From: Panagrolaimus kolymaensis
Taxonomy: Eukaryota; Nematoda; Chromadorea; Rhabditida; Panagrolaimidae
Length of the DNA: 64,000 bases
Direction of reading: 5' to 3'
NCBI GenBank assembly: GCA_028622995.1
Contig: JAJQJQ010000031.1
Coordinates: 806,001-870,000 of the forward strand
The notes beneath the pieces were generated by a model. That model saw only the letters and a program-made list of their open reading frames with translations. It did not search any database and was not told the origin of the DNA. The number at the start of each line of letters is the position of its first letter. Positions within the stretch are counted from its first letter, which is position 1. Positions 22,287-36,267 of this stretch are shown here, one piece after another. The translations under genes and the position numbers were made by a program.

Positions 22287-25093
22287 TTACATTTATTTAT
22301 GCAACTCTAATATTTGTATGTCCAAAAAAATCATAATTTTATTTATATTTTCTTCAATTTCAGAAGATATGTATTCAAATTCCTTGGATAATCGCGTGAA
22401 ATAAAAAAAATTAAAATCTTCCTTTTAAATTCGTATTTTTCTATGTTTTTTTAAAATTTTAAATTATTCAAATAAAAAGGATTCTCTTAAAAAATTTGTT
22501 TTCAATAAAACTTTAATTTTAAATGAAATAAAAAAAGATTGCATGATTGTTTTATAATCATTTTTGATGATAACTCTAGTGTAAAAAAAATTGACAAAAA
22601 ATTATGAAATAAAATTTTTAGAAACTTTTTGAGAGAATTTCACAAATTTTTATTGTTTTGATGCCCACATTCTAAAGGATGCAAACAACTAAATAATAAA
22701 ATGTAAGAAACCTATCTCGGGTATATATCATTTTTTACTTATAAATGTTTCGCCAAGCGTAAACAAATTTTTTAAAATTATCTTTGAATAAAAGCCTTTC
22801 TTTTATCTACGCATTTATTAAATTCTTATTCTATTAATAAACTTAAATTTGGAAGTTAATACTTTTAATCTCTTGTTACTTCTATTTCTGCTTGAAAGAA
22901 TATTTTAATTATTACCTCTTATTTTAGTTTCATTTGTTTGTTTATTCTTTCGTTTTCTTCAACCTTGGTTGAATGAACGATTTTTTATTCTTTTGAACTT
23001 CAAAAAAAAACTAAAGGGAAAAAATAGGTAAAATAGGTGACTTAGCCACCAATGAAAAGAAGAAGAAGAAAATATCTTTGAAAAAAAGGCACAATTGTCT
23101 AAAGTCGAAGTAATCTTTGCCTTTTAAAATAATTTTTACTGCTTTTTTTATAAAAATTTATCTCTTCAAATTATTCTGTCGTAACTAATTTTTATTTTTT
23201 TTTAATTCAAAACATAAATAAAAAAAGTTTTTATGAGAAAAAATAAGCGGTCGTTTTATTATTTATCCCATGACCACTGCAGACAGACGACATGCGCTTC
23301 TTTTTACTCATTGCTCATGAAAAATGATCCATGTTTTTATTCTTGTTTATTCATTCGGTCAAAGTCAAAAAGCAAAAATTCATAATTGTGCGCCCACCAT
23401 TTTTGGGGTTTTCACATTTATGATTCCTTTTTTTCTTTTTTCCTATTTTTCCTCGAGTGTTCTCCCATCGGTTTTTCTTTCTCTTTCCCCCTTTTTTTAT
23501 TTTTTACTTGTCGTCGTCGTCCGCAAATTTGTTAGTCATTCGTCATTCTTTTTTTTGGCTAATTCACTTTCTTCCGCTTTTTTTTATTTCATGAAACTAA
23601 AGCGTGCAGCGGCCAGCCGCCCGTTTCAACCCTGTTATTTTATGCAGCATTCAAAATCACACCTTTTTTTCGTTTTTTTTTACTCATTTTTAAGTAGTTT
23701 TCTCCATGGTTTTTTTCCCTCGATGGTTGGGTAGCAGCGACAATTGAGAGAAAAGAAAAGATTATTTTGTAAGCTTACTTGCTTGCATATTTTTTTCGCG
23801 CACGCATTATATTGTTTGTTTGTGTTGTTTGTGAATGAGGGTTTCAGCAAAATTGCTTCCTTATTCCTTTTTTTCTTCTTCTCAAATTGTTGACGCTTTT
23901 CGATTTTTTTTTTCTACGATTTTTTTGACGATTTTGAGTAATATTAAGGCTGTCGTTGCTGATACCGGTGTTCTTTTTTCCTAAAAAATCATTTCATCCA
24001 GAAAATCGTCGTCACTTTTTTTATAATTTTAGATTTTTTATTTTTTAATATATAAAATGTGAATAATTATTTGAAATAAAAAAACATTTTTTTTCATTGC
24101 TATTCAGTCAGTCAACCACCCAACCTCCGCATAGACATAAATATTATTATTTTCCATTGTTTTTTGTTGACACTACTCACGCAAAAGTCAGTTATTTTTA
24201 TTTTACATCTCTCTTTTTTACATTTTTCCTTTTTCTATGTTTGGTCGCTATTTATTTTTTTCGCGGAGGAAAAAAACAACTATGCTAACAATCAACCAAC
24301 CATATTTGTATATATCTATGCACATCTCAAAAAGGAAGAAAAAAGAAAAAAAATTAACCTTTTCGATTCGAATTTCATCCTTCCTTATTTTTTGACGCGT
24401 TTTTTTCTTTCCAATCTAATTTTTAGATATTTTCTTTTTTCTTTTTTCGCTTCTCTTTTTATTTTTTTTACCAGCCTATTTATTATTAGTGAAATAAAAA
24501 GTAAACATTAGAAAATCTCTCAAAAAATCTCTCTCATTTTTTTTACATCCAACTACCACCACTTCCTGAACCCTACCTTTTTTCATTTTTTTTTCAGGTC
24601 GGTTGTTGTCAAATTTTTAGTGGTGTTTGTAAGCTTTTAAATTTTCTTCAGTATTTAGTAGTTACTTTTAGTATTTTGTTTCCTCTCTTTCTTCTCAATG
24701 GAATTGCTGGTGTCGGTTTTTTTTCTTCTTCATTTGTTTGATTTTGGCTTACATAACTTTTTTTATTTGAAAGCTTTTTTTGCTTCCTCTAATTTTTCGT
24801 TTTACAAGCTGATTTTTTTTGGTTTGTTTTTGGATGGTTTTTATTTTCTGAATTTATCCTCCAAAGGAAAAAATTTCACGCGTATTAATTTTTTTTGTTT
24901 TCAAAAATCAATTTATTTCCATATTTGTCGAATTTCTTTTTTCGTTTTGATTGAATTTTTTTGACCAAACGAATGAATAATAATAATTTTTTATTAGTTT
25001 TATTTTTTCATCTTTTTTTTATTGCAGCAGCATCGCCAGCTTTTTTCGTATTATTTACGTATACGAAAGCTGAAAAAAAACGCAACACAAAAG
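22287..25093. other. Intergenic and probable 5' region of the next gene
   Basis: Strongly T-rich on the plus strand, with long Phe/Leu frames that are compositional. A TTTTTTTCAG at about 24588-24597 and another TTATTGCAG ending at 25027 suggest spliced 5'UTR or leader acceptors for the gene starting at 25094. Confidence 0.4.
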
Positions 25094-26006
25094 ATGAATG
25101 CTCTTTCACGCGTGGTTTCTGATTTGACACAGAAAAAAGGTGGTTCACGTAAACTTAAATATGAAACAACATCAGGATGGGATGAAGAAGATATAAATCC
25201 TATGGCTTTTTGTTCACCATTTCATGATCCTGTTTTGCAACAGCAACAACACCAATCAAGTTTAAATTTTGCATCATCTTTATCCAATAATAAAGGTGAA
25301 AATGAGTCAGCGACAACGACGATGACACATCAGCCGCAAAACAGACATCAACAAGGGAGAAAAGCAGACGACGATAAAAATTTAAAAACACCAACAAAGG
25401 ATATACCTGTTTTGGAAAAAGGTAGTCTCAATTTGAATGAACTTGATTATGATATGAGATTTCTTAAAAAACCTAATCCTCCATTAAAAAGGGTAAGCAA
25501 AATTATTAATTTGTTTTTTTTTTCATCAAAAAGAATTTAATAAAAAAATTTTTTTGTTTCAATAAATTTATTTTTGCAGATGTCTGCTGCATTTCGACAA
25601 CATTTTTCAACAGATTTTTTACGTTCTAAAAGTTTACAAAAACTCAATAATAAAGATGAAGAGGACCCCAAAAATCAAAGCCAAGCAAATGGAGCAACAG
25701 CAATGGATGGATTTGAAGATGGTGGCTGTAAACATACAACATCGTTGGGAAAATTTAAGCAGCAAGTAAGTTTCAATTTTTTTTTCTCTGATCTCTTGCG
25801 GAATTTTATTTTATTTACAAAAAATTTGAGAACAAAAATTTAAAAAACCAAAAACGTGTTTGCTTTTATTTGTTTATTTTAAATGTTTTTTTTATTTATT
25901 TTTGCAGGCTCGAATCATCGATGTTCATGTTAATTATCTCAATGGATCAAGAAAAAATACGGATAATAAAAATTTATTAAAACACGATGAAATGGATTCC
26001 GATTAA
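25094..26006 (+). CDS. Unrecognised, largely disordered protein
   Basis: Three exons: 25094-25492, 25580-25765, 25908-26006, all phase 0, 227 aa. The ATG chosen is the first in frame after the acceptor at 25027; the frame is open upstream of it. The sequence is Gln/Asn/Ser/Lys-rich. A somewhat conserved-looking core (LNLNELDYDMRFLKKPNPP, then FRQHFSTDFLRSKSLQKLN) spans the first splice junction. No TM segment, signal peptide or catalytic motif. Regular splice sites and phases support a real gene; the function is unknown. Confidence 0.65.
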
Positions 26007-26644
26007 TTATTATAATTATTTTAAAAAACATTTATTTTTTGTTCTTTTCCCCCCGGTTTTTTTGGACGCGAAAAACGCGTCATTGACGACGAAAAGAAAA
26101 AAGTATTCACTGTTTTTAGCGTTTTTGATTTTGTTTATAAAAAGGTGTATCCGAAAAAAGGGTTTAGTTAGTTTGTTTTTTCTTGTTTTCTTATAATATT
26201 AAACATACTTGTAACGGCTAAATATTATAATTTTTCTTTCTCAAAATTATTTAAATTTTGTATTTTATAAAGCGAAGATTTCTTAAACTTTCTTCATTAT
26301 TAAATATTGGAAAAACAAGAAATTAAAAAAATGAAAATTGTTTAAACTCAATTTTAATTGATTTTATAAGCATAAAAAGAGTCAAATGAAAATAAAAAAT
26401 TACCAAAAGCTCTTGTTAAAATCTGGTTTAAATGGATTTAAACTCGTGGCTCAAAGTGCACTAAAAAAGTGAAATGTTTTGATCAAAAATCGAATAATCA
26501 TGAAACATTGTTATTGTGATAGAAATTTCAATAAAAAATTTATTTATATTTGTAATATTTATGTTTTTTATTAAATTTATTTTTTGTTAATAACATGGCA
26601 GAAAATGAATATTAATAAAAAAATAAAATTAAGTTGCTAATTAT
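26007..26644. other. Intergenic between convergent genes
   Basis: A/T-rich 3' flanks of two convergent genes; AATAAA-like signals on both strands. Nothing else seen. Confidence 0.45.
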
Positions 26645-29067
26645 TTATTTACTGGGTTCATTTGATTGAATAATATCGATTTTAGGGGATAATTTAGAGG
26701 AAGATTGCTTCTTGGATTTCTTTGAACTTTTACACAATCCACAACATCGCGTTCTAACTGTTTCAGGAGATTCCAAATTTTTTGCTGCTTTTTCATTCCC
26801 GGTAGTTGTTACCTGAATATTTTCTTCATTTGGGTCTATTCGATACATTGTGGCAGCTCGATACGATTCCGTTCTGCCATCCTAAAAATTTAAATAAATT
26901 TAGAATATTGAAACAAAGAAAAAAATAACTAAAACAATACCAATTTTTTGTCCATAACAAATAATTTTAAAAAATCCAATAAAAAGAATATTTAAAAAAA
27001 AGCCGAAAGAATCTTTTACACTCTAACTTTTTTGTCTTCTTCTTATTTTCTTATAGCATGCATCTATCTAATACTCGGAGGCCAATATAGAGGCATTGCA
27101 TTGAATTTCGATTTTTTTAAAGCTTGCAAAGACAATGGCAGAGAAAAATGAAGGCAGAAAAGATGGGAGACAGAAAGTGCCAAAAAGTAAGCTTCATGCC
27201 TTTTGAGGACGACATGTTTAAATAGCATCAAAGAAGACAAAAAAGAAAGAAGAAAAAAGTAATGTATCTATCCCACGGGTATTTATTGAACACAAAAAAG
27301 CTTCTTTAAAAAAGAAAAATAAGAAGAAGAAAAACATTCGTCATCAATCAGTTTTAAGTTTATGAATGAAAAATTGGTTAAGCATTTTGTGGAAAATAAA
27401 AAAAAATGAAAGGAAAGTGCGGCACTAAAAAAATGGAAAATTTAAGAAAAAGGTAGTTAAATTTTTATATAAAATTATAATGAATTTTTTAAACTATTAA
27501 AATGTGGCAAATAATTTGTCAATATAATTTTCATTTTTGACAAATTTTTTCCAATTTTTATTTGGCTAATGTTTTATATTTTTTAAATTCTTTATTTATT
27601 TTGAAGTTGAAATACTTCGACGCTTAAATCTATGTTAACTTCTTTTTCGATTTTGTTTTGTTTAAGATTGTTTAGAGTTATAAAAAAAAGTATTTATTTA
27701 TGAAATTATAATATCGGTGCAATTTAAACCAATTTAAACCAATTTAATGAGTAAATAAATATATAAATGGATTTTGCATAAATATTTTTTTTGTTGAATG
27801 CATTTTCCTTGAAATTCACGCTTTGGTATATTTTCAATATTGTTTCAAACTGAGCAATGTGGTGTACTGAAAAGATTACAATAATTTACATTCTTATGCA
27901 TTTTAAATGTTTTATTTATTTGACTCACCTCAGTTGGAGATAAAAGTGTTTGAATGCTTGAAAGATCCACGGCTTCTTTTAAGGCTGTTTCATAATCATC
28001 CTTAGCTTTTTGGGCTCCTTTAAAATCGAGTTTATTAATGAATTTGTTTCGTTGCTCCATTAATTTTTTTAATCGATTGTTGACTTTTCGCAACCAAATT
28101 AGGACATGTTGCAATTCAGCAGCTTCAGAATATCTGCAAAAAAAAATAAATTTTAAACTTTTATTTAAGTTTGGTTTTTAGTTACTTACCTCTCTTCCCA
28201 CACATTTTGATTTACTTTAACAGCTATAATTCGCATAGTTGCATCTAATTGAGCTAATTTTTTTGAAAAAGGACTTTTGCTTTGACGCGTTGGATCGACT
28301 GACTTGGAACGCCTAAACCATATGACCTTTTATTTAACAACTTTTTATACTTTAAAATGTTTTTTTTAAGAAAAGAAACAAACTTACTTTTGCCCAGTTG
28401 TTGGCTTTTCTAATGTATGAAACTTTGGGTTGTAAATGGATGGGTCTGCAACTTCTCCAGTTGAAACAAAAAATCTTGATGAACGTTTTTGACTTTTTAA
28501 AACTGAAAACTTTTAATTTTATAAATCAATTTTTTTTTTGCGTAATAGGTATTTATAATCCTAAAATTATTTTCGCAGCGTGGCTTCTGCCATAAGTTAT
28601 GACAATTTTTTCCTTTATTATTTTTTGCTGATTTTTGGATTTAAAATTTTCGATAACTTACTTTCACAAATATCACAATTCTCTTCGGTGCAATACTCCA
28701 AATGTGGCGTAATTTTTCGTTGAGGAATATTATTCTCTTCTCGTCGTGAAGCTGCGGCTGCTGATGCTGACGATGGAGTTGGTGATCTCTCATATCTTCC
28801 TGAAGGCGTTGGAGAACGTCCTCTGGAAGGTGTTGGCGATCGATTAAATTCCCTTCCATTTTCATCTGAAGGCATTCGAGGCGATGGAGTGCTTGCTGGG
28901 GATTGAGCAATGGGTGATAAAGAAGTTGAGCGTCGATAACCATTCATTGAATTTGGAACATTTAATCGATTTCGATTTTCCATAGAAAATGGCTGATAAA
29001 TAGGTTCATCCTCATCTTCATCGCTACTTAACGGAATAATATTTTTCTTTATTTTTCTTGACGCCAT
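26645..29067 (-). CDS. Unrecognised coiled-coil protein with Ser/Pro-rich N-terminus
   Basis: Five exons (5' to 3'): 29067-28662, 28502-28388, 28312-28190, 28133-27929, 26881-26645; phases agree, 361 aa. The N-terminus has an acidic patch (SSDEDEDEP) and repeated SPTPS motifs, likely phosphorylation sites. A Cys pair follows (YCTEENCDIC, about 123-135). A helical, coiled-coil region at about 225-285 contains KLDFKGAQKAKDDYETAL, which resembles a UVR-type helical hairpin. A second Cys cluster (RCCGLC) and a Lys/Ser tail close the protein. The last intron is 1,047 bp. A cytoskeletal or centrosomal role is possible but only a guess. Confidence 0.7.
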
Positions 29068-30025
29068 TTTTTTTTTGAATGCTGCCACTCACTTCCAAGT
29101 TTGAAATGAATCTAAAAATAAAGAAAAATTTATTTAAAAAATCTAAGATTCTAATTGCCAGGTTTAAAAAACAAAAAGAACAAAAACAAAGGCGATATAT
29201 TTTCAAGTCAAAGATTAAAAAAAATAACTTTAGCCCACTTGAAGTCGACTACTTTCACCAACGTATTTTTTCTTTATACTAAAAAACATTTAAAAAAATG
29301 AATTCTTAAACTCTCTTGAATTTTTTTTTCGTAGTAAAATATATTTCACCAAAAATATGGGGGCAATAAATATTCTTAGGCAAAACCGAAATAAAATCAA
29401 AAAAACAAAAGGTCAGACAAACAATATTCTTTTTTTTTTTCCACCTTTTTAGTTTTTTTTATTATTGTTTAACCATCATGAGCTCTTCTTCTTGGAGATT
29501 CCCCTTCTCGTATCCCAGCGACAGTTGTTTTGGTTGTAACGCAAAATGCCAGTGTAGGCATTTTGGATAGGAAGAAAAAAAGAAAATGAATTATTACCCC
29601 CATAATTCCATAACTCCATAATATAATCATCTAACAACATACAGCTCTTTTTTATACATAAAAAGAAAACGAATACGTTCGTTCCTTCGTCATCAGAACA
29701 CAATTTTTTTTGGTTATTCGCTACGTCACACTTCAATTCAAAAAATGCAAGAGAAATTCATATAATTAACATAAAACTAATTTTAGCAAAAATGTCAGCA
29801 TTTTTAATTTTTAAAAATTAAAATAATTTAATATTTTTGATTGAATTTCCTTAAAAATTACGATTAGGATATGGAAACAAAAAAATACAATTCAAAAAAA
29901 TTTATTTATTATAAAAACATATTTTTATTGATTAATTAAAAATTTTCCAAAATAAATATACAAAAGCATTTTTGAATTTCATTTTTTTAGTTTACACAAA
30001 CAAAGAAGCTAAAAAGTTGTGTTTT
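29068..30025. other. Intergenic
   Basis: Upstream of the coiled-coil gene. An 86-codon minus-strand frame at 29476-29736 has no splice or domain support and was left out. Confidence 0.4.
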
Positions 30026-30259
30026 ATGAGTTCGTTCAAACTTTTACCAGATGTCTTGAAAAAATTTTTTGTCGATGACGTTAAGTTGCCGTGATCTATG
30101 ACGTTCTTAAAAAATTTTTGCATTCAGTATAGTCGTCATTCCCAAAACATAAAAAATATAAATATTTATAATTCTTTTTTTAAAAAAATATGCTCGACTT
30201 TTAATGTTCAAAGAGATTTTGTTAATGAAAGATTTCGATGCCAAAAATATTGGTTTAAT
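30026..30259 (+). pseudogene. Possible F-box-like remnant
   Basis: From an ATG at 30026 the frame reads SSFKLLPDVLKKFFVDDV, then meets a TGA at 30092-30094. It continues in the same frame to RFRCQKYWFN and a good donor GTAAGTTTTT at 30260. The layout (Leu-Pro start, C-terminal R-C...N) resembles an F-box, but nothing clear follows the donor. Could also be chance. Confidence 0.25.
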
Positions 30260-33200
30260 GTAAGTTTTTGGATTCATAAAAAATGGTTGAGAAGCAAAAA
30301 AGTTTTTCTAAAAAAAAATTAAACTTCCTTCAAAATTGGATTTTTTCGAATATCCAAAAAATTTTTATATAAATAATTTATAAATATTTCAATTTAGGGA
30401 CCTTTTTTAATTTTTGGCTCTTTTTTTTTGCGAAAGCCTCTTTGATGAGAAACTTTTTATTATTTTGTTTTGTTTTTATTGCCTGCTTCTTTGACACATG
30501 GATTGATTGATTGAAGTATACGGAAGTTAGCTACTCTGCGCAAAATACATTCTCGTAAAATGTAATTGAATTTTTCCTATCCTTTTTTCTTCTTTTTTTA
30601 TCGTTGTTACTTTTTAATTTAAAGTTTTAGAATAAAAAAAGCTTTAACAAAAAGCAAAACAAAAACATGCAACGCTCATAATCGGTAGCTTCAGAAAGTT
30701 TATGCAAATTTTCTATAATTCTTCTAAAAATTAATTTTATATTAATTTTTTTACTTTAAAAGCTTTGTTTTTCTTGAAAATTTCATATATCGACTGTCGT
30801 CTTTCTTTTTTTTCATATCGCCATGTAAAAAGAAGCATAAACTTATGTCAAATTAATGCCTTTCAAAAAGAAAGAAAAAAGAATAGAAAAGGAATTTAGC
30901 GGCTGTTTGAACGAACGGCGGCAGACAGACAACAGCAGCAGAGTTAGTAATTCATTTATTTTAAGCAAAACTTTTTAAAAAAAAATGAGGGCTTTCATTT
31001 TCTTCGACGGACTGACTTTCTCAAACGACTAACCATCCTCATCAAAATAATTTTACTTTTCTTGAGCCAAAAATTATGTTTCATTCATAATTTTTTGTTT
31101 TAGATTTTTGTCGCAAGATTCCTCAATTTTACAAAAGCCTTTTGAACCTTTAAAGTTTTTTTTCATGAATTTTTCCATTTTTATCTCTCCCTGAAAAAAA
31201 AAATGTTCCATCAATTCTTATTCTTCTTTTGCCTCTCGTTTACCATTTAAAAAAAAAAAAGACACGCAACAACAATATTGTCACTTTCTTTCAAATATAT
31301 CTTATCTTTTTTTCTTTTATTTTCTTTGTTTCCTACGACATTTTGACAAAAAAAAAGATTTACGGGATACCCATTTTAAAAAGATAAAAAAAACTTAGTT
31401 TTTTTTTCTTCTTATAGGTGACGCGACGTCCGACGTCAAAAAAGTTTTAACTTTCTTTTTTTTCTTTATCTCCGAAACTTGATAGATCGCTGCCAAAGAT
31501 TTTTATGCAAAAGTGCTTTACTTTCTTTGAAAATCGCAATATTTTTTTCAGAAGCTTGGGCACCGATCTCCAGGGGCTTGGCTTTTTTCACAAATCCTTT
31601 TTTTGTTTTGTTTTGTCTTTCCAATTGCCATTTTTTAGGATAGCTGTGTTGCTTCCTTGATTCCTATATTTTAACCCATGGGTATTTTACTTTAATCTTC
31701 TTTTTTTTTAAATTTTTTTCAGTCAAGACAAGTTTTTCTCTCTGAAACAAAGTTTTTACAAATCAATCCAACTTTTTAGCGTCAAAAATATTTTATGCAA
31801 AAAGTTCCTTTCTTTTTTCTTTTTTTGCTAAAGTTTAAAACTTTTTACTTTCTTTGCAACCAAAAAGCGTGTCTTTATTAATTCTGCAAAAATTGGATGT
31901 TGTTGGTATATTTATGTTTCTACATATTTCTTGCATGTTATGCATCGTTTAAAATATCCTCCTTTCTTTCTATTTTTAAAAGTCTTCCATCCTTTAAAAA
32001 AAACTAATGATTCTGCTCTAACTTTAACCTTTGCTTCTAACTTTTGCCATCCAACTTTTTCATCAAAAAACTTTTCACTTTTTTATTTTCTATTCTATTT
32101 TTTCCATCGTCTAACTTTTCAAAAAAAAATGTTGTAAAAAGTATCGTTAATAAAACCCAAAAAAAAGTGTCACGGCAAATTTGTCAATGCCATCCATGTT
32201 TGAAAAACAACAACAACAGCAAGCAAGAAGCAGCAGGAGCACAAAAGCCTGAGTTTTTTATTCTTCCTTCAACATTGTGAAAAAAAAAGAATAAAAATAA
32301 AAAAGAATAAAAAAAAGCAATTGCAAACGCGCGCATTCTTTTTTATTTTTGCCCCTATTTTTTTTCTTCTCAAAAAGTTTAGTTTTTTTTTTGTTATGTT
32401 TGTGCCGTCGTTTTTCGTTTATGAGTGATGCGAAAAAGTGGTGCCGCTTTTTAGTTTCTTCTGCTTCTCAATACTTTTTTTCTTCCTCTATTCTTCATAT
32501 ATACATACTTCGTTTGTTCGTGAAAGAAAAGAAAGAAGCAAAGTGGCATCGTCGTTGTTGTTGCTTCTATTATATTTCCGAAAAAATATGTATAGAAAAA
32601 AGTGGAGAGTTTTCGTTTTTGTTTTTGTTGTTGTTTCAGAGAGGTCTCACATCAACTCTCTGTCGTCTCACTTTTTATCTTTGGTAAATTATACTTCTGT
32701 CAAGAAATTGCAAAGAAAAAACAAGGATAAAAATAAAACTTTTTGTTTCTTTTGTTTCATATTTTCCAGGTTTATTATACCTAAAACATAAAGGAAGAAA
32801 AGTCATTTTTATATTTTGTTTTAAAATAAATATTTACAAATTTTCGTGTTAAAACTTAAATATGCAGAAATCTTGCTGAATGTTATTTTTTTTTTGAACC
32901 ATAATTATTAAATTTTAATTTTGCCCTGCTACAGTGTTTTGTATTAGGCTTTCATAACTATTATAAGATTCTCTCCATAAATAATATTGTAGCCTTATTT
33001 ATTTACTATCGAAACTTTTAGCCTTTTTTTCAAATTATTTATTGTTTATTTTATTCCATCTTTCTTTTCTTTCTTTTTTTATATTATTCCATAAAAAGCT
33101 TGAAAGCATTGATCTAAAATTCATTCGTAGCCATATTTCTTTCATATTTCTTTTTTGACAGCTTCCGATTATGCTGTCAAGATTTTTTGGTTGTTTTTGG

Positions 33201-33384
33201 AATAATTTTTTTTGTTTCATCAAAGTCGTCTGGCTTTTATTTTCTTTTTCGATGAAATAGGAAATACTTTTCATATAAAAAAGTATTTGGTTTTTTTGAA
33301 AGGTCTAACGCCAAAATTTAAGTTATTCCAGAAACTCATCTGCTCAGGATTTTTTTACTTTTAGGTCTTGAATGGAAAGTTTAT
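30260..33384. other. Gene-poor DNA
   Basis: Alternating T-rich and A-rich stretches. A small acceptor-preceded GC-richer patch at 31419-31445 (GACGTC twice) is the only coding-like spot. No gene supported. Confidence 0.45.
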
Positions 33385-33392
33385 GTTTTTTT

Positions 33393-33738
33393 TAGGGTTG
33401 ACCTCCCCCCCCCGCGGGGACGGGGACTCCCCGTTTCCCCGTCCCCGTTCCCCGTCCCCTTCCACGTCCCCGAAAAAATTTCTCCCCGTTTTTCTCCCCG
33501 CCTCCCCGTCCCCGAAGGATTTTCTCCCCGAAAAAAAAATTGCAGTGAAAAACATACAAGAAAAAATTTTTTTTACCTTATTAATTAATAAAAAATTTTT
33601 TATTACTCCCCGTCTCCCCGTCCCCGAACAAAATCCTCCCCGTTTTTCTCCCCGTCTCCCCGTCCCCGAAAAATTTCCTCCCCGAACGACTCCCCGTTCC
33701 CCGGTTTTTTTGAAAAACGGGGGGGGAGGGCAACCCTA
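33393..33738. mobile_element. hAT-like MITE with C-rich repeats
   Basis: A 346-bp element. Termini TAGGGTTGACCTCCCCCCCC and the complement of the other end, TAGGGTTGCCCTCCCCCCCC, differ at one of 20 bases. It is flanked by identical 8-bp GTTTTTTT (33385-33392 and 33739-33746). The body holds many CTCCCCGTCCCCG-type repeats on both sides of an A/T core near 33530-33605. The 8-bp duplication fits hAT. Its GC content is far above the surroundings and the G-rich strand could form quadruplexes. No real coding capacity. Confidence 0.8.
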
Positions 33739-33746
33739 GTTTTTTT

Positions 33747-36259
33747 ACTTTTGAAACGAAATTTTTTTTCTATTTTTTCGATTTTTTCTGGCATGACTTG
33801 GTACAACTAAGACATTTTAGACTTACTATAGTCCTTGTTTTTTTAATAAATAAAAGAAAAAAACCAAAACTCCAACCAAGAACCACGAACCAAAGAAAGG
33901 AGGAAAGAAAAAAAGTTATTATTCTTAAAAAGTAACAACAACAACAACGGCGCCGACGACGACATGCGTCTGCGGTGGCTTACTTATTTTTTTTTTGAAT
34001 ATTCTAAAATTCTATATGAATTTTATTTTTTTCTCCTTTCCATTTTTCTAACATGTCCGAAAATAAAAATATTATAAAAAAACTTTTTTAATATCAAAAC
34101 TTTCATGTCTCTCTTTTTTTTAAGAACTCCTTTTTCTTTCGAAGCTTAATAATTCAAAGCATTCAAAAACAAGAGACATATAAAAACTTTATATTTTTAT
34201 TTCTATTTTTTCCTTTAAAAAAAAACCAAGGAAAATGAGGCAGTAGCGAGCATTGTTTCTGACTTGGATGCTAAAAGTAAGAAAGGAAAAAAATAATTTG
34301 CCTTTTCATTGAAGCTTGCTTTTCTTCTGCCTGAATTTGAATGGCAGAAAACAAAACTAAAACTAAAGCCAAGTTTTTCGTTCTTCGCTTAAAAAAAATA
34401 TATAATTTTTTTCCTTGCATTTTTCAATGACACTCATGTCGCGCAAAGTTTTGTTGTCGTCGTTGTCTGTCATCAATGCCGCCATTTTTAAAACAAAAAA
34501 AAACTTTTATTGAACCAAAAAAAAATAATTGAAAACCCTTTTTTATTTTAAATTTTTTTACTTTTGTGGGTAAAGCTTTAGTAGCAGCAACAACAATGCA
34601 GCTAATTGTTGCCTAAAAACTTTTTATTTATTGTGTTTGTTAGGTCTTTCAAAAGTAGCAACAGCAACCTTAATTTAATTCAATTTAATTTTTTTTTTGC
34701 AGCGACACTAAACTAAAGTTAATTATATTTTTTCTTTTTCTTATTTCGTTCGTCGTTTCTGCGCGGGCAGGAAGGAGGAAAACTTGAGTTTAAAGTTGGG
34801 AACATTTTTATGCTAATTTTCTTGTTCCCTTTTTTTTTTTTGCGCAGAAGGAAATCCTGGCACGAGCATTTTTTTCCTTGTACATACGGTAATTTGTTTC
34901 TAAGAATTTAGTCGGGTTAGTGCCCTTGCACGAAACTTTAGTTATTTTAATTTTTTAGTTTTCACTTTTTCAACCTAAAAATTTTATTTTTATTTATTTA
35001 ATCTCAACTATCAATGACACAGTATTATTATTCTTCCTAACTTTTACTTTCTTACTTTCTTTCTTTTTCTGACTTTAGTAATTTACTATTTTTTTTTATT
35101 ATCCTTGAGAGAAAAAAAGTATTTTTTTATTTTCTGTGCCAACAAAAACATTTTTTTTCTTTCTTTCTTTGATGAGGAAGATGATGATGACGAAAGGTAA
35201 CACGATCCGAGATAAACCTGATGAAAAGCAATATAGTCGTCTATCGTCGTCGTGTGTTTGCTCGCTTTCTTTTTTAGTCTTAGTCGTCTTACATTAGAAA
35301 TAAATATATAAATTTCGACTGCCTTAAGAATGGCCAGGACCAAGGGCAAGAGCATGTGTTTGTTGCAAGAAAAACAAAAAACTTTCTTGCAGAAAAAAAG
35401 GAGAGGAGTGAAAACAATATGTTTGTTTGGTCTCTTTTTCATTGGGCAAATGAGATCAAGCTGACGTTATTTTTAAGACAAAAAAGTCCAGTCGTCTCAA
35501 CAAAAACGTCAGAAAACTTTCTTTCTTGCCGCGGCTTTTATAAATTCACTTTTATTTTAATTTTCAAGAATAAAATTAAAAATATTGAATTTATTTAAAA
35601 AGCTTTGAAATTTTTTGAATTATTTTTCAAACTCTTTTTTGCAATTGCAAACCGAAGCTTTTTTTTTCGCAGCTTCTTGAACATCTCTCTTTCATGCTTG
35701 AATAATTTTTGATAGAAAAATCCTTCAACAAAAAAAAGAATAAAAAAAAGGCTTTGTTACAACTATTTTTTTTCTCTTTTCTTTTCCATGGATAAAAAAT
35801 ATATTAAAAAAGTGCCAGTTAAAGGTTTCTTTCGTTTTTCACCCAAAGAAAAATAATTTTCTGTTATGCTCCATTTTTTTTTCTTCTTCCAGCAACATTA
35901 ATTTTTTTGGCCTCATTTATTATTATATTCAAAAGAAAAAAACCACTTTATCTTCCATGACCTCTTCCACCAAAAAAGAAAGAAAAGGAAACTAAAAAGA
36001 ATTTTTTAATATTAAAAAAGAAAAAGTAATATACTCGAGAAAGAAAAAAAAGAAACTTGGGTAAGTTGGAGGAAAAAAATTATATGAATGCACACATTTA
36101 TTTTTTTATTTTTTTTGATGGAAGCAAAAAAAGGGAAAGTTTTTTTTGGTGATTCTAAAATAAGCTTTTTTTTCTATGCCTCATTTTTTCAATTGTGCCT
36201 ACAGGCAATTTGGATAACTTTTAAGTATTTTTTTTCTTCATTTTTTGCTGCCTCAGATA
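33747..36259. other. Gene-poor DNA
   Basis: T/A-rich with CAACAACAA and GTCGTCGTC runs. No supported gene, RNA or repeat. Confidence 0.45.
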
Positions 36260-36267
36260 TTATAGAA

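Noticed and set aside
23324..24511. Long Phe/Leu-rich plus-strand frames
   Set aside because: Explained by T-rich composition; no splice or domain support.
29476..29736. 86-codon minus-strand frame
   Set aside because: No splice context, domain or family similarity; composition not clearly coding.
33361..33806. Pro/Ser- and Gly/Glu-rich frames on both strands
   Set aside because: They are reading frames through the CCCCGT repeats of a MITE.
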